DNA of 64,000 nucleotides from Zhongshania marina (GTDB lineage: Bacteria; Pseudomonadota; Gammaproteobacteria; Pseudomonadales; Spongiibacteraceae). The notes under the pieces were generated by a model that saw only the letters and a list, made by a program, of their open reading frames with translations, had not been told where the DNA came from and did no database searches. Position numbers and translations under genes: made by a program. Shown here one piece after another: positions 1-7,373 of the stretch; the stretch's first letter is position 1; every line of letters starts with the position of its first letter. Location: NCBI RefSeq assembly GCF_002915595.1, contig NZ_PQGG01000002.1:1-64000 (forward strand), read 5' to 3'.

Positions 1-139
1 ACTAATGATAACCTCTTTATGAGGGTGAGTAACTTACCTCCTTCCTAAATGCACTACGGGTTCTAGATATGTTTAAATGGTATTAAGCATGCGTACCAAA
101 GCCGACGCTACTTTTTACGATAGCCAAAGAGTGGAATTT

Positions 140-1279
140 ATGAAGCAATCAATAAACCCTTTTAAAATCGACATTCCGCAAGCGCAGCTTGATGACCTCA
201 AAGCCAGGCTGGCCAATACCCGCTGGCCAAATGCTGAACCCGTTGACGACTGGAGTCAGGGAACACCACTTAATGCAGTGCAGGCACTTTGCGAATACTG
301 GCAACACAGCTATGACTGGCGTCGCTGCGAGCGCGAATTAAACAGCTATCCGCAGTTCACCACGGAAATTGACGGATTAGACATTCACTTTCTACACATC
401 CTCTCTCCCCACGACGACGCCATGCCTATGATCATGACCCACGGCTGGCCCGGATCGATACTGGAGTTTATGCGCGTTATCGAACCACTCACCAATCCCA
501 CCGCCCACGGCGGCAGCGCCAGCGATGCCTTCCATCTCGTCATTCCATCACTTCCCGGCTACGGCTTTTCAGGAAAGCCAACATGCACCGGCTGGGGTCT
601 GGAACGTATTGCCAAAGCCTGGATCGCGCTCATGGCAAAATTGGGATATACAAAATATGTCGCGCAAGGCGGGGACTGGGGGTCAGGGGTAACCAGTGCG
701 ATAGGCTATATCAAGCCACCCGAATGCCTAGCAATCCACGTTAATATGGCGCTGGCACAACCGTCAGCCGAAGACATGGAGACCCTTACTGAGCGCGATC
801 AAAAAGCCTTGGCGGATATTAAATATTATTTCGACTCGGACTCAGGCTACGCCATGATCCAAAAAACACGGCCACAGTCATTAGGTTATGGCCTAGCAGA
901 CTCTCCGGCTGCGCAGGCCGCGTGGATATATGAAAAATTCCATCGCTGGACCGACAATAACGGCCGCCCAGAAGACGCCCTCACTCTTGACCAAATGTTG
1001 GACGACATCAGCATGTATTGGCTGACCAATAGCGGCGCCTCATCTGCTCGCCTGTACTGGGAAAGCTTCGACAGTATTTTTGCCGAAGCAATGACTATTC
1101 CCTGCGGTATTTCAGTATTTCCAAAGGAGTTATTCCGTCCGGCACGCCAATGGGCTGAACGTATATATCAAAACCTAATTCATTGGAACGAACTAGAAAA
1201 GGGAGGACACTTTGCGGCCTTTGAGCAGCCCGAACTATTTGTAAACGAAGTGCGAACTTGCTTTGCGAGTATTCGCTAA
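140..1279 (+). CDS. epoxide hydrolase with EHN N-terminal domain (alpha/beta hydrolase)
   Basis: Microsomal-type epoxide hydrolase that should open an epoxide to a vicinal diol through an aspartyl-ester intermediate. The N-terminal third is the EHN domain (from NPFKIDIPQAQLDDLKARL). The catalytic domain shows the oxyanion motif HGWPGS at about residues 101-106, the nucleophile Asp in GGDWGS at about 179, and the C-terminal catalytic His in GGHFAAFEQPE. The 379-residue length is normal for bacterial members. I chose the ATG at 140 because family members begin just before the EHN domain; in-frame starts at 77 and 89 would add an unconserved leader. It converges with an esterase gene 37 bp away. 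Substrate unknown; the presence of terpenoid-type oxidation genes elsewhere in the window makes a cyclic or terpene epoxide possible, which is inference. Confidence 0.88.
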   Translation: MKQSINPFKIDIPQAQLDDLKARLANTRWPNAEPVDDWSQGTPLNAVQALCEYWQHSYDWRRCERELNSYPQFTTEIDGLDIHFLHILSPHDDAMPMIMTHGWPGSILEFMRVIEPLTNPTAHGGSASDAFHLVIPSLPGYGFSGKPTCTGWGLERIAKAWIALMAKLGYTKYVAQGGDWGSGVTSAIGYIKPPECLAIHVNMALAQPSAEDMETLTERDQKALADIKYYFDSDSGYAMIQKTRPQSLGYGLADSPAAQAAWIYEKFHRWTDNNGRPEDALTLDQMLDDISMYWLTNSGASSARLYWESFDSIFAEAMTIPCGISVFPKELFRPARQWAERIYQNLIHWNELEKGGHFAAFEQPELFVNEVRTCFASIR

Positions 1280-1316
1280 CTCGCCCCGCGTGGGGTTAGC
1301 AATAGCCCTGCGCAAA

Positions 1317-2231
1317 CTACCAATGCTTGGCGATAAACTCACAAAGCTTATTAAGCGCAATTTTACTTTCTGGCAAAAAGGAGATGATCTGCATATCGTG
1401 ACACTGGCCTGGCCAAATATCCAACTCCACAGACACACCTGCGGCGCGGGCTTTTTCCGCCCCCTCCACCGCCACGTCGCGCAGTAACTCGGTACTACTC
1501 GCGGTAAAATACATCGGTGGATAGCCATCAAATGGCGCCAGTAACGGTGATACGGCCGGATCACTAGCCTTATACCCAGCCAAATATAAACTGCGAAAAA
1601 ACAAAAAGGAACTAAGGCGAAACATAGGATCGCGGCCTTCGTTCTCAAATAAAGACCTACCCGATAGGGTCCAATCACCCGCTGGCGAAAACAAACTCGC
1701 CGAGCTCGGCATGGGCAGCGCTGCAGCTCGAATTTTATCGAGAATAGACAGTACCAGACCACCGCCGGCGGAATCCCCAAGAAGCGCTATATGATGTGCT
1801 GGCACGCCCTTTTCAATAAGTGATTTATAACTTTCAAAGCAATCGTCAATCGCCGCAGGGTGCGGATGCTCTGGCGCCAAACGGTAATCTGGAAGCACAC
1901 CTATCGCGCCTAAATTACTACAAATACCTGCGAGCATGGCACGGTATGTATTAGGCGAGCGCAGACAGTAAGCACCGCCATGAAAGAACAGAATATGCTT
2001 TGCGCCAATGAGATCGTCGCTAAATTCCAAGGGTTGCAGAATATCGGCCTGACAATGCGACAAGTCAATTTGACTAATACGGCACAGTAAATCGGCCTTG
2101 CCAATTGCCCGCGCATCGAGCTTGGCAAAACGTGCTCTGAGCGCCTTCAGCTGCCCCAAATTCCATATGGGACGTCTAAGCAGTTTTAGAAAAAAATTTA
2201 ATATGCGGCTGCGAAAACTTTGCTTCATCAT
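1317..2231 (-). CDS. alpha/beta hydrolase, hormone-sensitive-lipase family esterase
   Basis: Carboxylesterase of the HSL family (alpha/beta hydrolase fold 3), 304 residues. The oxyanion motif HGGAY starts at residue 84, the nucleophile is Ser154 in GDSAGGG, and the His of the triad is His278 in GQCHDM. The acidic position reads SSTELLRD, with Glu248 where many members have Asp; Glu is tolerated in the family. The start at 2231 has an AGGGA ribosome site five bases upstream (minus strand); an in-frame start at 2294 lacks one. The TetR gene just upstream on the same strand (gap about 85 bp) may be co-transcribed and control it. Soluble, no signal peptide. Natural ester substrate not predictable. 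Confidence 0.87.
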   Translation of the reverse strand: MMKQSFRSRILNFFLKLLRRPIWNLGQLKALRARFAKLDARAIGKADLLCRISQIDLSHCQADILQPLEFSDDLIGAKHILFFHGGAYCLRSPNTYRAMLAGICSNLGAIGVLPDYRLAPEHPHPAAIDDCFESYKSLIEKGVPAHHIALLGDSAGGGLVLSILDKIRAAALPMPSSASLFSPAGDWTLSGRSLFENEGRDPMFRLSSFLFFRSLYLAGYKASDPAVSPLLAPFDGYPPMYFTASSTELLRDVAVEGAEKARAAGVSVELDIWPGQCHDMQIISFLPESKIALNKLCEFIAKHW

Positions 2232-2317
2232 TATGTCCCTATAGGTATAAAGCGACGTCGATTTTACCCGTGCCGCTACGCGCCCCCTCAACAAACAAGC
2301 AAAACGCCATCATGATT

Positions 2318-2977
2318 CTATGGCGCAATATACTCTGCTACAAAAGAATTAATGGTTTTCTGCGCGGTTTTTGAGGTCGCGCCGCAGAACCGCATATGGG
2401 CTATGGTATGGGCCATACCCAAAATAGTTCGCGCCGCGTCAGCTGCTTGCAAGCTAGCCTTAATTGAATTATCGGCCCGCCCTTCTAGCAATAGTTTGCG
2501 CAAGGCAACCGTTGTTGCGGTATAGAACTCTTTATAGAGCTCCCAAATATGCCCCTTCGTCGAACCGCTCCACTCCAGCCATACCGTTACATAGTTCTTA
2601 TCGGTATCCACCGCCTTGGCAAAGGATGACAACATATCTTCAACACGGACATGGACTGGCGCATCAACGTCAGTTCTCACAATAACAAAGCCTTCCAGCA
2701 GAAACCGGCGCACTTCCTTAATAACCGCTTCCTGCAAATCGTCAATCGTCGGGAAATAATGAAATACGGTGGGACTGGCAACACCAGCAAGTTTAGCAAT
2801 ATCCGCATGCGTTGCCTTTTCAATACCCTGTGAAGCAAACACATCAACGGCACACATTAAAATTTGATGCCGGCGCGCCTCAGGCGACATACGCTTTGCC
2901 CGCACTTTTGTTGGCGTCGTGTTATTCGCTGATTTTTTTGCCCCTGCCACGCGTCTACCTCTTCCAGTTTCTAACAT
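2318..2977 (-). CDS. TetR/AcrR family transcriptional regulator
   Basis: One-component repressor, about 219 residues. The N-terminal helix-turn-helix is clear (RRHQILMCAVDVFASQG, then HADIAKLAGVASPTVFHYFP), and the C-terminal ligand domain is the usual all-helical region with no recognisable ligand class. A basic, low-complexity leader of about 30 residues precedes the HTH, so the start is uncertain: 2977 was preferred, but 3010 and 3040 are open in frame and 2890 would leave a minimal protein. It lies directly upstream of the esterase gene on the same strand, suggesting it regulates that esterase and itself. A 20-bp imperfect palindrome at 3181-3200 is a candidate operator. Confidence 0.85.
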   Translation of the reverse strand: MLETGRGRRVAGAKKSANNTTPTKVRAKRMSPEARRHQILMCAVDVFASQGIEKATHADIAKLAGVASPTVFHYFPTIDDLQEAVIKEVRRFLLEGFVIVRTDVDAPVHVRVEDMLSSFAKAVDTDKNYVTVWLEWSGSTKGHIWELYKEFYTATTVALRKLLLEGRADNSIKASLQAADAARTILGMAHTIAHMRFCGATSKTAQKTINSFVAEYIAP

Positions 2978-3180
2978 ACCCTTGTACTGCGCCTCCCTTG
3001 CTGGGAGCATCGAATATCGCAATATTAAGATACAAAACAATAACCACAGATTCTATAGCATAAACAAGGGTTTACACAGCTATGAATCGAACTATTCTCA
3101 AGCGATGGAAAGCCCAAATCATACCCCTTTTTTAAGGGGCTTGTCGCGTCTGTTACAATACTGGGCCGACGCCCGCTCTC

Positions 3181-3200
3181 AATATAGTCATGACTGTATT
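3181..3200. promoter_or_regulatory. imperfect 20-bp palindrome between tetR and arfB
   Basis: The core AGTCATGACT (3186-3195) is a perfect palindrome and the symmetry extends to AATA/TATT on both sides with one mismatched pair. It sits about 200 bp upstream of the TetR gene and 60 bp upstream of arfB. Size and symmetry suit a TetR-type operator, but no second copy was found, so assignment is inference. Confidence 0.3.
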
Positions 3201-3259
3201 ATTGAATGCTCAGGCAATGCGATTAACTTACAGACTATTATTTAAAAGGCAGATTACTC

Positions 3260-3673
3260 ATGTTTTGCATCTCGCCGTCCGTAGCCATCCCCGACGACGA
3301 AATTGAGCTAAGTGCAATTCGCGCTCAGGGCTCAGGCGGGCAAAATGTCAATAAGGTATCGTCAGCCATCCACCTGCGCTTTGATATCCACGCATCCTCG
3401 CTGCCAGAATTCTACAAACAGAGACTATTGGATCGAAATGATCAGCGAATAAGTAAAGAAGGCGTCATTATCATTAAAGCCCAGCAGTTTAGAACCCAAG
3501 AAAAAAATCGCGAAGATGCCCTGTCTAGGCTGCTTGAGCTGATCAAAGATGCCACTAAAACTCTGCCACCCAGACGCCCCACCAAACCCACAAAAGGGTC
3601 CCAAAAGCGTCGCATGGACAGCAAATCCCAGCGCGGCAAGATTAAAGCGCTGCGCGGTCGTGTAGACGACTAA
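3260..3673 (+). CDS. arfB: alternative ribosome-rescue factor ArfB (YaeJ), peptidyl-tRNA hydrolase
   Basis: Rescues ribosomes stalled on non-stop mRNAs by hydrolysing the peptidyl-tRNA. At 137 residues it matches E. coli ArfB (140). The class I release factor GGQ motif is at residues 26-28 ([10 protein letters not shown]), and the basic C-terminal tail that enters the empty mRNA channel is present ([20 protein letters not shown], ending GKIKALRGR). The start ATG follows an AAAAGGCAG stretch. Monocistronic by position; it converges with the TauE-family gene, the stops being only 14 bp apart. No oddities. Confidence 0.95.
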   Translation: MFCISPSVAIPDDEIELSAIRAQGSGGQNVNKVSSAIHLRFDIHASSLPEFYKQRLLDRNDQRISKEGVIIIKAQQFRTQEKNREDALSRLLELIKDATKTLPPRRPTKPTKGSQKRRMDSKSQRGKIKALRGRVDD

Positions 3674-3675
3674 AA

Positions 3676-3705
3676 ACCAAAAAAGCCTTAGCCCTTTAAC
3701 AAGGC
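3676..3705 (-). terminator. possible intrinsic terminator for the TauE-family gene
   Basis: On the minus strand GCCTT and AAGGC flank an 11-nt loop and are followed by a run of T, overlapping the last codons of the permease gene. The stem is only 5 bp, so this is a weak call. Confidence 0.4.
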
Positions 3706-4449
3706 CGCGGTACTAGCGACAAGCGTCATAACAAACAAAAACCATTTAAGGCCTTTAGGGCTGGCTTTTATCGCTATACGCACACCAATTTTTGCACCAA
3801 TGATGGTACCCACTGCCAGAATTAATCCCGGCACCCACGCCACCAAATCCTGCCAGATAAAAACCGCCAAGGCGGCTACGGTCAGCGCTGCCGTGCATAC
3901 CATCTTTATCGCATTAGTTTTTACCAGGTCATATCGCAAACTGCCGGCAAGCGCCGCAATTAAAATAAACCCCACCCCCGCCTGCACAAAGCCCCCGTAG
4001 ACGCCTGCCAGAAAAAGAGTCCAACGCGCATAGGGCGCTTCCTTCATAGACAGCGCCTGGGTCCCTAACGGTGGTGCGACAACATTAGGGCGAACCAAAA
4101 TAATAAACGCCATCGATACCATCGCCAGCAACAAAGCGGGTTTAAGCCATTCACTTGGCGCAAATGCGGCAATGACTGCACCCAGTAGTGAACCAAGTAA
4201 CGTGGGCTTTAAAATACCAAAGAGATCTTGACGTGCTAACTGGCCATGACTATCAAAGTCCTTGGCGGCGGTCACCGATTGCATTAATACACCAACACGA
4301 TTTGTTGCGTTTGCAACGTCGGCGGGCAATCCCATCAGCATCAACGCCGGCAAGGTCAAATTTGATCCGCCTCCTGCTAGGGTATTAATAATCCCCGCAA
4401 TCAAACCAACAATAAGCAATAAAGCGATTAATTCTGGACTTTGATACAT
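3688..4449 (-). CDS. TauE/SafE family membrane permease
   Basis: Integral membrane protein of about 253 residues, family TauE/SafE (formerly DUF81), associated with export of sulfite, sulfoacetate or related organosulfur anions. Seen: a very hydrophobic protein with about seven to eight membrane segments, the typical N-terminal stretch with NTLAGGGSNLTLPALM, and the second half repeat QAGVGFILIAALAGSLRYD. The ATG at 4449 is preferred; a TTG at 4458 is in frame with a better-placed GGGG upstream. It stands alone between arfB and a small membrane peptide gene, so its substrate cannot be inferred from neighbours. Confidence 0.85.
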   Translation of the reverse strand: MYQSPELIALLLIVGLIAGIINTLAGGGSNLTLPALMLMGLPADVANATNRVGVLMQSVTAAKDFDSHGQLARQDLFGILKPTLLGSLLGAVIAAFAPSEWLKPALLLAMVSMAFIILVRPNVVAPPLGTQALSMKEAPYARWTLFLAGVYGGFVQAGVGFILIAALAGSLRYDLVKTNAIKMVCTAALTVAALAVFIWQDLVAWVPGLILAVGTIIGAKIGVRIAIKASPKGLKWFLFVMTLVASTAALLKG

Positions 4450-4658
4450 TACACCCAATTTAATTACCCCAACAAATCAAGCTATATTTCTCGACCAACA
4501 GCTACTGTCATATGCCTTGTATTCGGCCTATTACCAAGTTAAATAAGTACATCTTCGCATCAAACAGCCCGCTTTTTAGCGCTACTATTGCTCAACATCC
4601 AGTCGTTTGATTCTTACGTAAATAGCCTGTTGATATTATCAATACTGCGGAGAATAAA

Positions 4659-4817
4659 ATGACAAACGCTAAAGCCATAAATATAAATATCCCTATAATC
4701 GCAAATATTGTGCTATTGGGTGCATCAATTGCCATAACACAAGCTAGCATCGGAATACTGGCTGCTACCGCTCTTGCCCTCGCATTATTACTCAGCGCGA
4801 CAGCACTTAGTAGCTAA
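4659..4817 (+). CDS. 52-residue hydrophobic membrane peptide, unknown function
   Basis: A short open frame with strong translation signals: GGAGA sits six bases before the ATG at 4659, and the frame closes at TAA 4815-4817. The product is almost entirely hydrophobic after a short polar start (MTNAKAININ). It has two apparent membrane spans, roughly residues 11-27 and 31-50, rich in Ile, Leu and Ala, separated by TQAS. No family recognised. It fills a 558-bp gap between the TauE-type gene and the Hpt gene. The Shine-Dalgarno site and uninterrupted hydrophobic coding argue for a real gene, but conservation has not been tested. Confidence 0.55.
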   Translation: MTNAKAININIPIIANIVLLGASIAITQASIGILAATALALALLLSATALSS

Positions 4818-5007
4818 ACCAAGGGCTCGTACTACAATTCTTATCAAAGAACGACGGCGAGAGTATTGATACAAAATGCGGACGAGTTTGATTTTTCACC
4901 AACAGCTACCACTCATTACGATACGTGTACTATTCTTGTAACTAGGCAGCGAAAATGCGAATTGGTAGTTGCAATCGATTAACCGCAGTAGAAAATGAAG
5001 GGGCGAT

Positions 5008-5358
5008 ATGATACTGGACGAAGCCCGAGTTCAGGACATGACTCGGAACAATACGAAGTTAATTGCCTCTATATCACAACTGTTTCTAAATGAACTTCCT
5101 GATATGATCGCCAATATTGAGCGAGCTTATAATCAAAATGACTGTAGTGCCCTAGCAAACGCAGTGCACCGTTTAAAAAGCGCGCTTGGGAATTTCGCAA
5201 GTAAAAGTTACTACGATGAGTTCTCACAGCTAGAGTCTTTGGCTCTCAATGCTTCTACTGAAGGCAGCTCACTAGCGGAATGGTTCGCCGCGTGGACTGT
5301 AGCAAAACTGAAACTTGAGCAAATGGTCAACGAGCTAAAAAGCATGGCAGGTATCTAA
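5008..5358 (+). CDS. Hpt-domain phosphotransfer protein
   Basis: Stand-alone histidine phosphotransfer protein of 116 residues, an intermediate in a multistep phosphorelay. The phosphorylatable His is in AVHRLKSALGNF (HxLKxxxxxxG motif) near residue 54, within a four-helix bundle pattern; no catalytic ATPase domain is present. An AAGGGG site precedes the ATG. The next gene starts only 4 bp after its stop and encodes a REC-GGDEF protein, so the pair very likely forms a relay in which this protein passes phosphate to, or drains it from, that receiver. The sensor kinase must be encoded elsewhere. Confidence 0.85.
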   Translation: MILDEARVQDMTRNNTKLIASISQLFLNELPDMIANIERAYNQNDCSALANAVHRLKSALGNFASKSYYDEFSQLESLALNASTEGSSLAEWFAAWTVAKLKLEQMVNELKSMAGI

Positions 5359-5362
5359 ATCC

Positions 5363-6253
5363 GTGGACGTTCTCATTGTCGACGACGACGCAATAACTCG
5401 CTTCGCTCTCTCTGCTGCAGTAGAAGAGTGGGGATTCGTACCCGTGCTTGCGGAAAACGCCGACCAAGCTCTTAAAACACTTGCTACCGAAACCACTCCT
5501 CACCTACTTATTATTGACTGGTCAATGCCTGGCATGAGTGGGCCAGATTTATGCAAAACCATACGCAAGCGTGAAGATGGTCAATTTTTCTACATTCTTA
5601 TGCTGACCGGCAAAGAAGGTAACGAGGCCATAATTGAAGCGATGGAAGCCGGCGCCGACGACTTCCTCAGCAAACCCTTTGACCACCGTGTCTTAAAAGT
5701 ACGGATTGCCGCCGGTAGCCGTATTGTCCGCCTAGAGCAAACCCTCAACCAATTAGCCTCTCGGGACGCACTCACCCAATGCTGGAACCGGCGCATGATC
5801 GACGAGCTATTTGCCAATAGCATTGCGGAATCGACCAGAAAGCGTAGTAAATTCTCAGTGATGGTATTAGATATCGATCACTTCAAACGAGTGAATGACA
5901 CCTTCGGCCACTCTGGCGGTGATGCAGCCTTAAAACACGTAGTAAATATCTTAAATACTAATCTGCGTGAATATGATCAGGTTGGGCGCTACGGCGGTGA
6001 AGAGTTTGTCATATTGCTCCCCGCCACTGACCGCAATGAGGCCTGGGGCGTTGCTGAGCGAATTCGCTCTGCTATTCAATTTCAGCCTACAATCCTTAAC
6101 GACGACCTCAAAATAGAATTAACCGTGAGCATTGGCATCGCAGAATTTGATCGCAGTCGCGACGCCAACCAAAGCGCATTTTTCGAACGTGCCGACAAAG
6201 CTCTGTATACAGCTAAGCAGACCGGCAGAAATCGCATTATTTGTTCAGAATAA
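5363..6253 (+). CDS. response regulator with REC and GGDEF domains (diguanylate cyclase)
   Basis: Makes cyclic-di-GMP from two GTP under control of a phosphorylated receiver domain. REC covers residues 1-115: acidic cluster at 7-9, phosphoacceptor Asp52 in IIDWSMPGMSG, and Lys104 in SKPF. The GGDEF domain covers about 130-296, with an intact active site GGEEF at 211-215 and an inhibitory I-site RxxD (REYD, 202-205) exactly five residues upstream, so product feedback inhibition is expected. Architecture matches PleD/WspR-like cyclases. Translation begins at GTG 5363, four bases after the Hpt gene stop, so translational coupling is likely. Confidence 0.93.
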   Translation: MDVLIVDDDAITRFALSAAVEEWGFVPVLAENADQALKTLATETTPHLLIIDWSMPGMSGPDLCKTIRKREDGQFFYILMLTGKEGNEAIIEAMEAGADDFLSKPFDHRVLKVRIAAGSRIVRLEQTLNQLASRDALTQCWNRRMIDELFANSIAESTRKRSKFSVMVLDIDHFKRVNDTFGHSGGDAALKHVVNILNTNLREYDQVGRYGGEEFVILLPATDRNEAWGVAERIRSAIQFQPTILNDDLKIELTVSIGIAEFDRSRDANQSAFFERADKALYTAKQTGRNRIICSE

Positions 6254-6266
6254 CCGTACTATAGGG

Positions 6267-6292
6267 TCGATTCAAAATCCGTAATGAATCGA
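6267..6292. promoter_or_regulatory. inverted repeat between the cyclase and the lipase-like gene
   Basis: TCGATTC (6267-6273) and GAATCGA (6286-6292) form a 7-bp inverted repeat with a 12-bp centre. It could be a regulator site for the downstream hydrolase or a weak hairpin after the cyclase gene; there is no T-run. Function unassigned. Confidence 0.3.
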
Positions 6293-6330
6293 ATACGTAA
6301 AATAATAAAACCTAACACGGAAGCCAAACT

Positions 6331-7077
6331 GTGGACGCTATCACCCCACCACCACTGCATCTCTCGCTAAGTGAAACTTGGCGTGCTGGCATCGAAATCA
6401 CCGAGCTTGCCTGCAAGATCGCCACTTTACAAAATACACCTAAAGGTGACGGGCACCCTGTCATGACCCTGCCGGGCTACGGAGGCGCCGACGGCTGCAT
6501 GGCTCTCCTGAGATATTTCTTAAAAAGTCGTGGCTACCAGAGCTACGGCTGGGGCCTCGGCCGAAATATGCCACCAAATCGAATCACTAGCCTAGCTGAG
6601 ATGAATGCGTTTCAAGCTAATTTACTACTACGGCTCAACCGGCAAATCGACACCCTATTTGAAAGCACACAGCAAAAAATCAGCCTTATTGGCTGGAGCC
6701 TAGGGGGTAATTACGCCAATTTGCTCGCCCAAAGCCGTCCAGACGCCATTCGCCAAGTCATCACCCTAGGTACACCCTATGGTGACCCAAGAGGAACAAG
6801 CGCATGGAAAATTTTAAAATGCCTAAATCGCGGCAAGCAATCTGACGCATCACAAAACACCGAAGCATGGGCTCACACCAATAACGGCCAGCGCGAAGTA
6901 CCCACCACCGTCATATATAGCCCGATAGACGGAATTGTGTCACCGCAAATTGCCAAATTGAGCACCAAAAATACCGAGAATATCGCCGTCAATTCAAGCC
7001 ATATCGGCTTCACCGCAAACGCCAAGGTCTATCGGATTATCGCGGAAGTATTGGCTCGCCCCTTGCACCCAATGTAA
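6331..7077 (+). CDS. lipase-like alpha/beta hydrolase
   Basis: 248-residue alpha/beta hydrolase without a signal peptide. The oxyanion region is MTLPGYGG (45-52), the nucleophile elbow is GWSLGG with Ser123, a probable acid is the Asp in YSPIDGIV, and the His is in NSSHIGF near the C-terminus. This arrangement resembles PGAP1/lipase class 2-like esterases that act on acyl chains. Translation starts at GTG 6331 with CGGAAG upstream. It is isolated between the diguanylate cyclase and the TonB receptor gene; substrate unknown. Confidence 0.75.
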   Translation: MDAITPPPLHLSLSETWRAGIEITELACKIATLQNTPKGDGHPVMTLPGYGGADGCMALLRYFLKSRGYQSYGWGLGRNMPPNRITSLAEMNAFQANLLLRLNRQIDTLFESTQQKISLIGWSLGGNYANLLAQSRPDAIRQVITLGTPYGDPRGTSAWKILKCLNRGKQSDASQNTEAWAHTNNGQREVPTTVIYSPIDGIVSPQIAKLSTKNTENIAVNSSHIGFTANAKVYRIIAEVLARPLHPM

Positions 7078-7373
7078 ATTTGGCTCAAATAAGCACCTAT
7101 AAAAATTGACATAAAAATAAGCACAAAATCGCGCATTACCAAAATATATGAACTATATTCATCATCTATACAAAAAATATAGCCATAAATTTAACGCATA
7201 ACAAATATTAACAAAAGTTAACAAACATTGAACCCGCTCACAACGAGACGCTGTAAAGACATTCAGCCCAAACTAATTCAAGCGGATTATGCCTGCATTG
7301 TCTTTTAGTAGTTAATATGTTTTAACTAATGCAACGCATTAATAACAATAACGATCCTACACGGAGCGCCTAA
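7078..7373 (+). promoter_or_regulatory. AT-rich leader/promoter region of the TonB receptor gene
   Basis: Noncoding and strikingly AT-rich compared with both neighbours. It holds several TTAACA/GTTAAC-like repeats (7190-7230) and a small inverted repeat ATGAA-CTATA-TTCAT at 7148-7162. A TTGACA hexamer lies at 7106-7111 but has no good -10 partner at 16-18 bp. The ribosome site GGAG precedes the GTG start. I see no Fur-box match or riboswitch fold by eye. Confidence 0.4.

Noticed and set aside
1235-1780. 181-codon minus-strand frame over the esterase gene
   Set aside because: Overlaps the esterase coding sequence in another frame on the same strand and shows no protein-like pattern.
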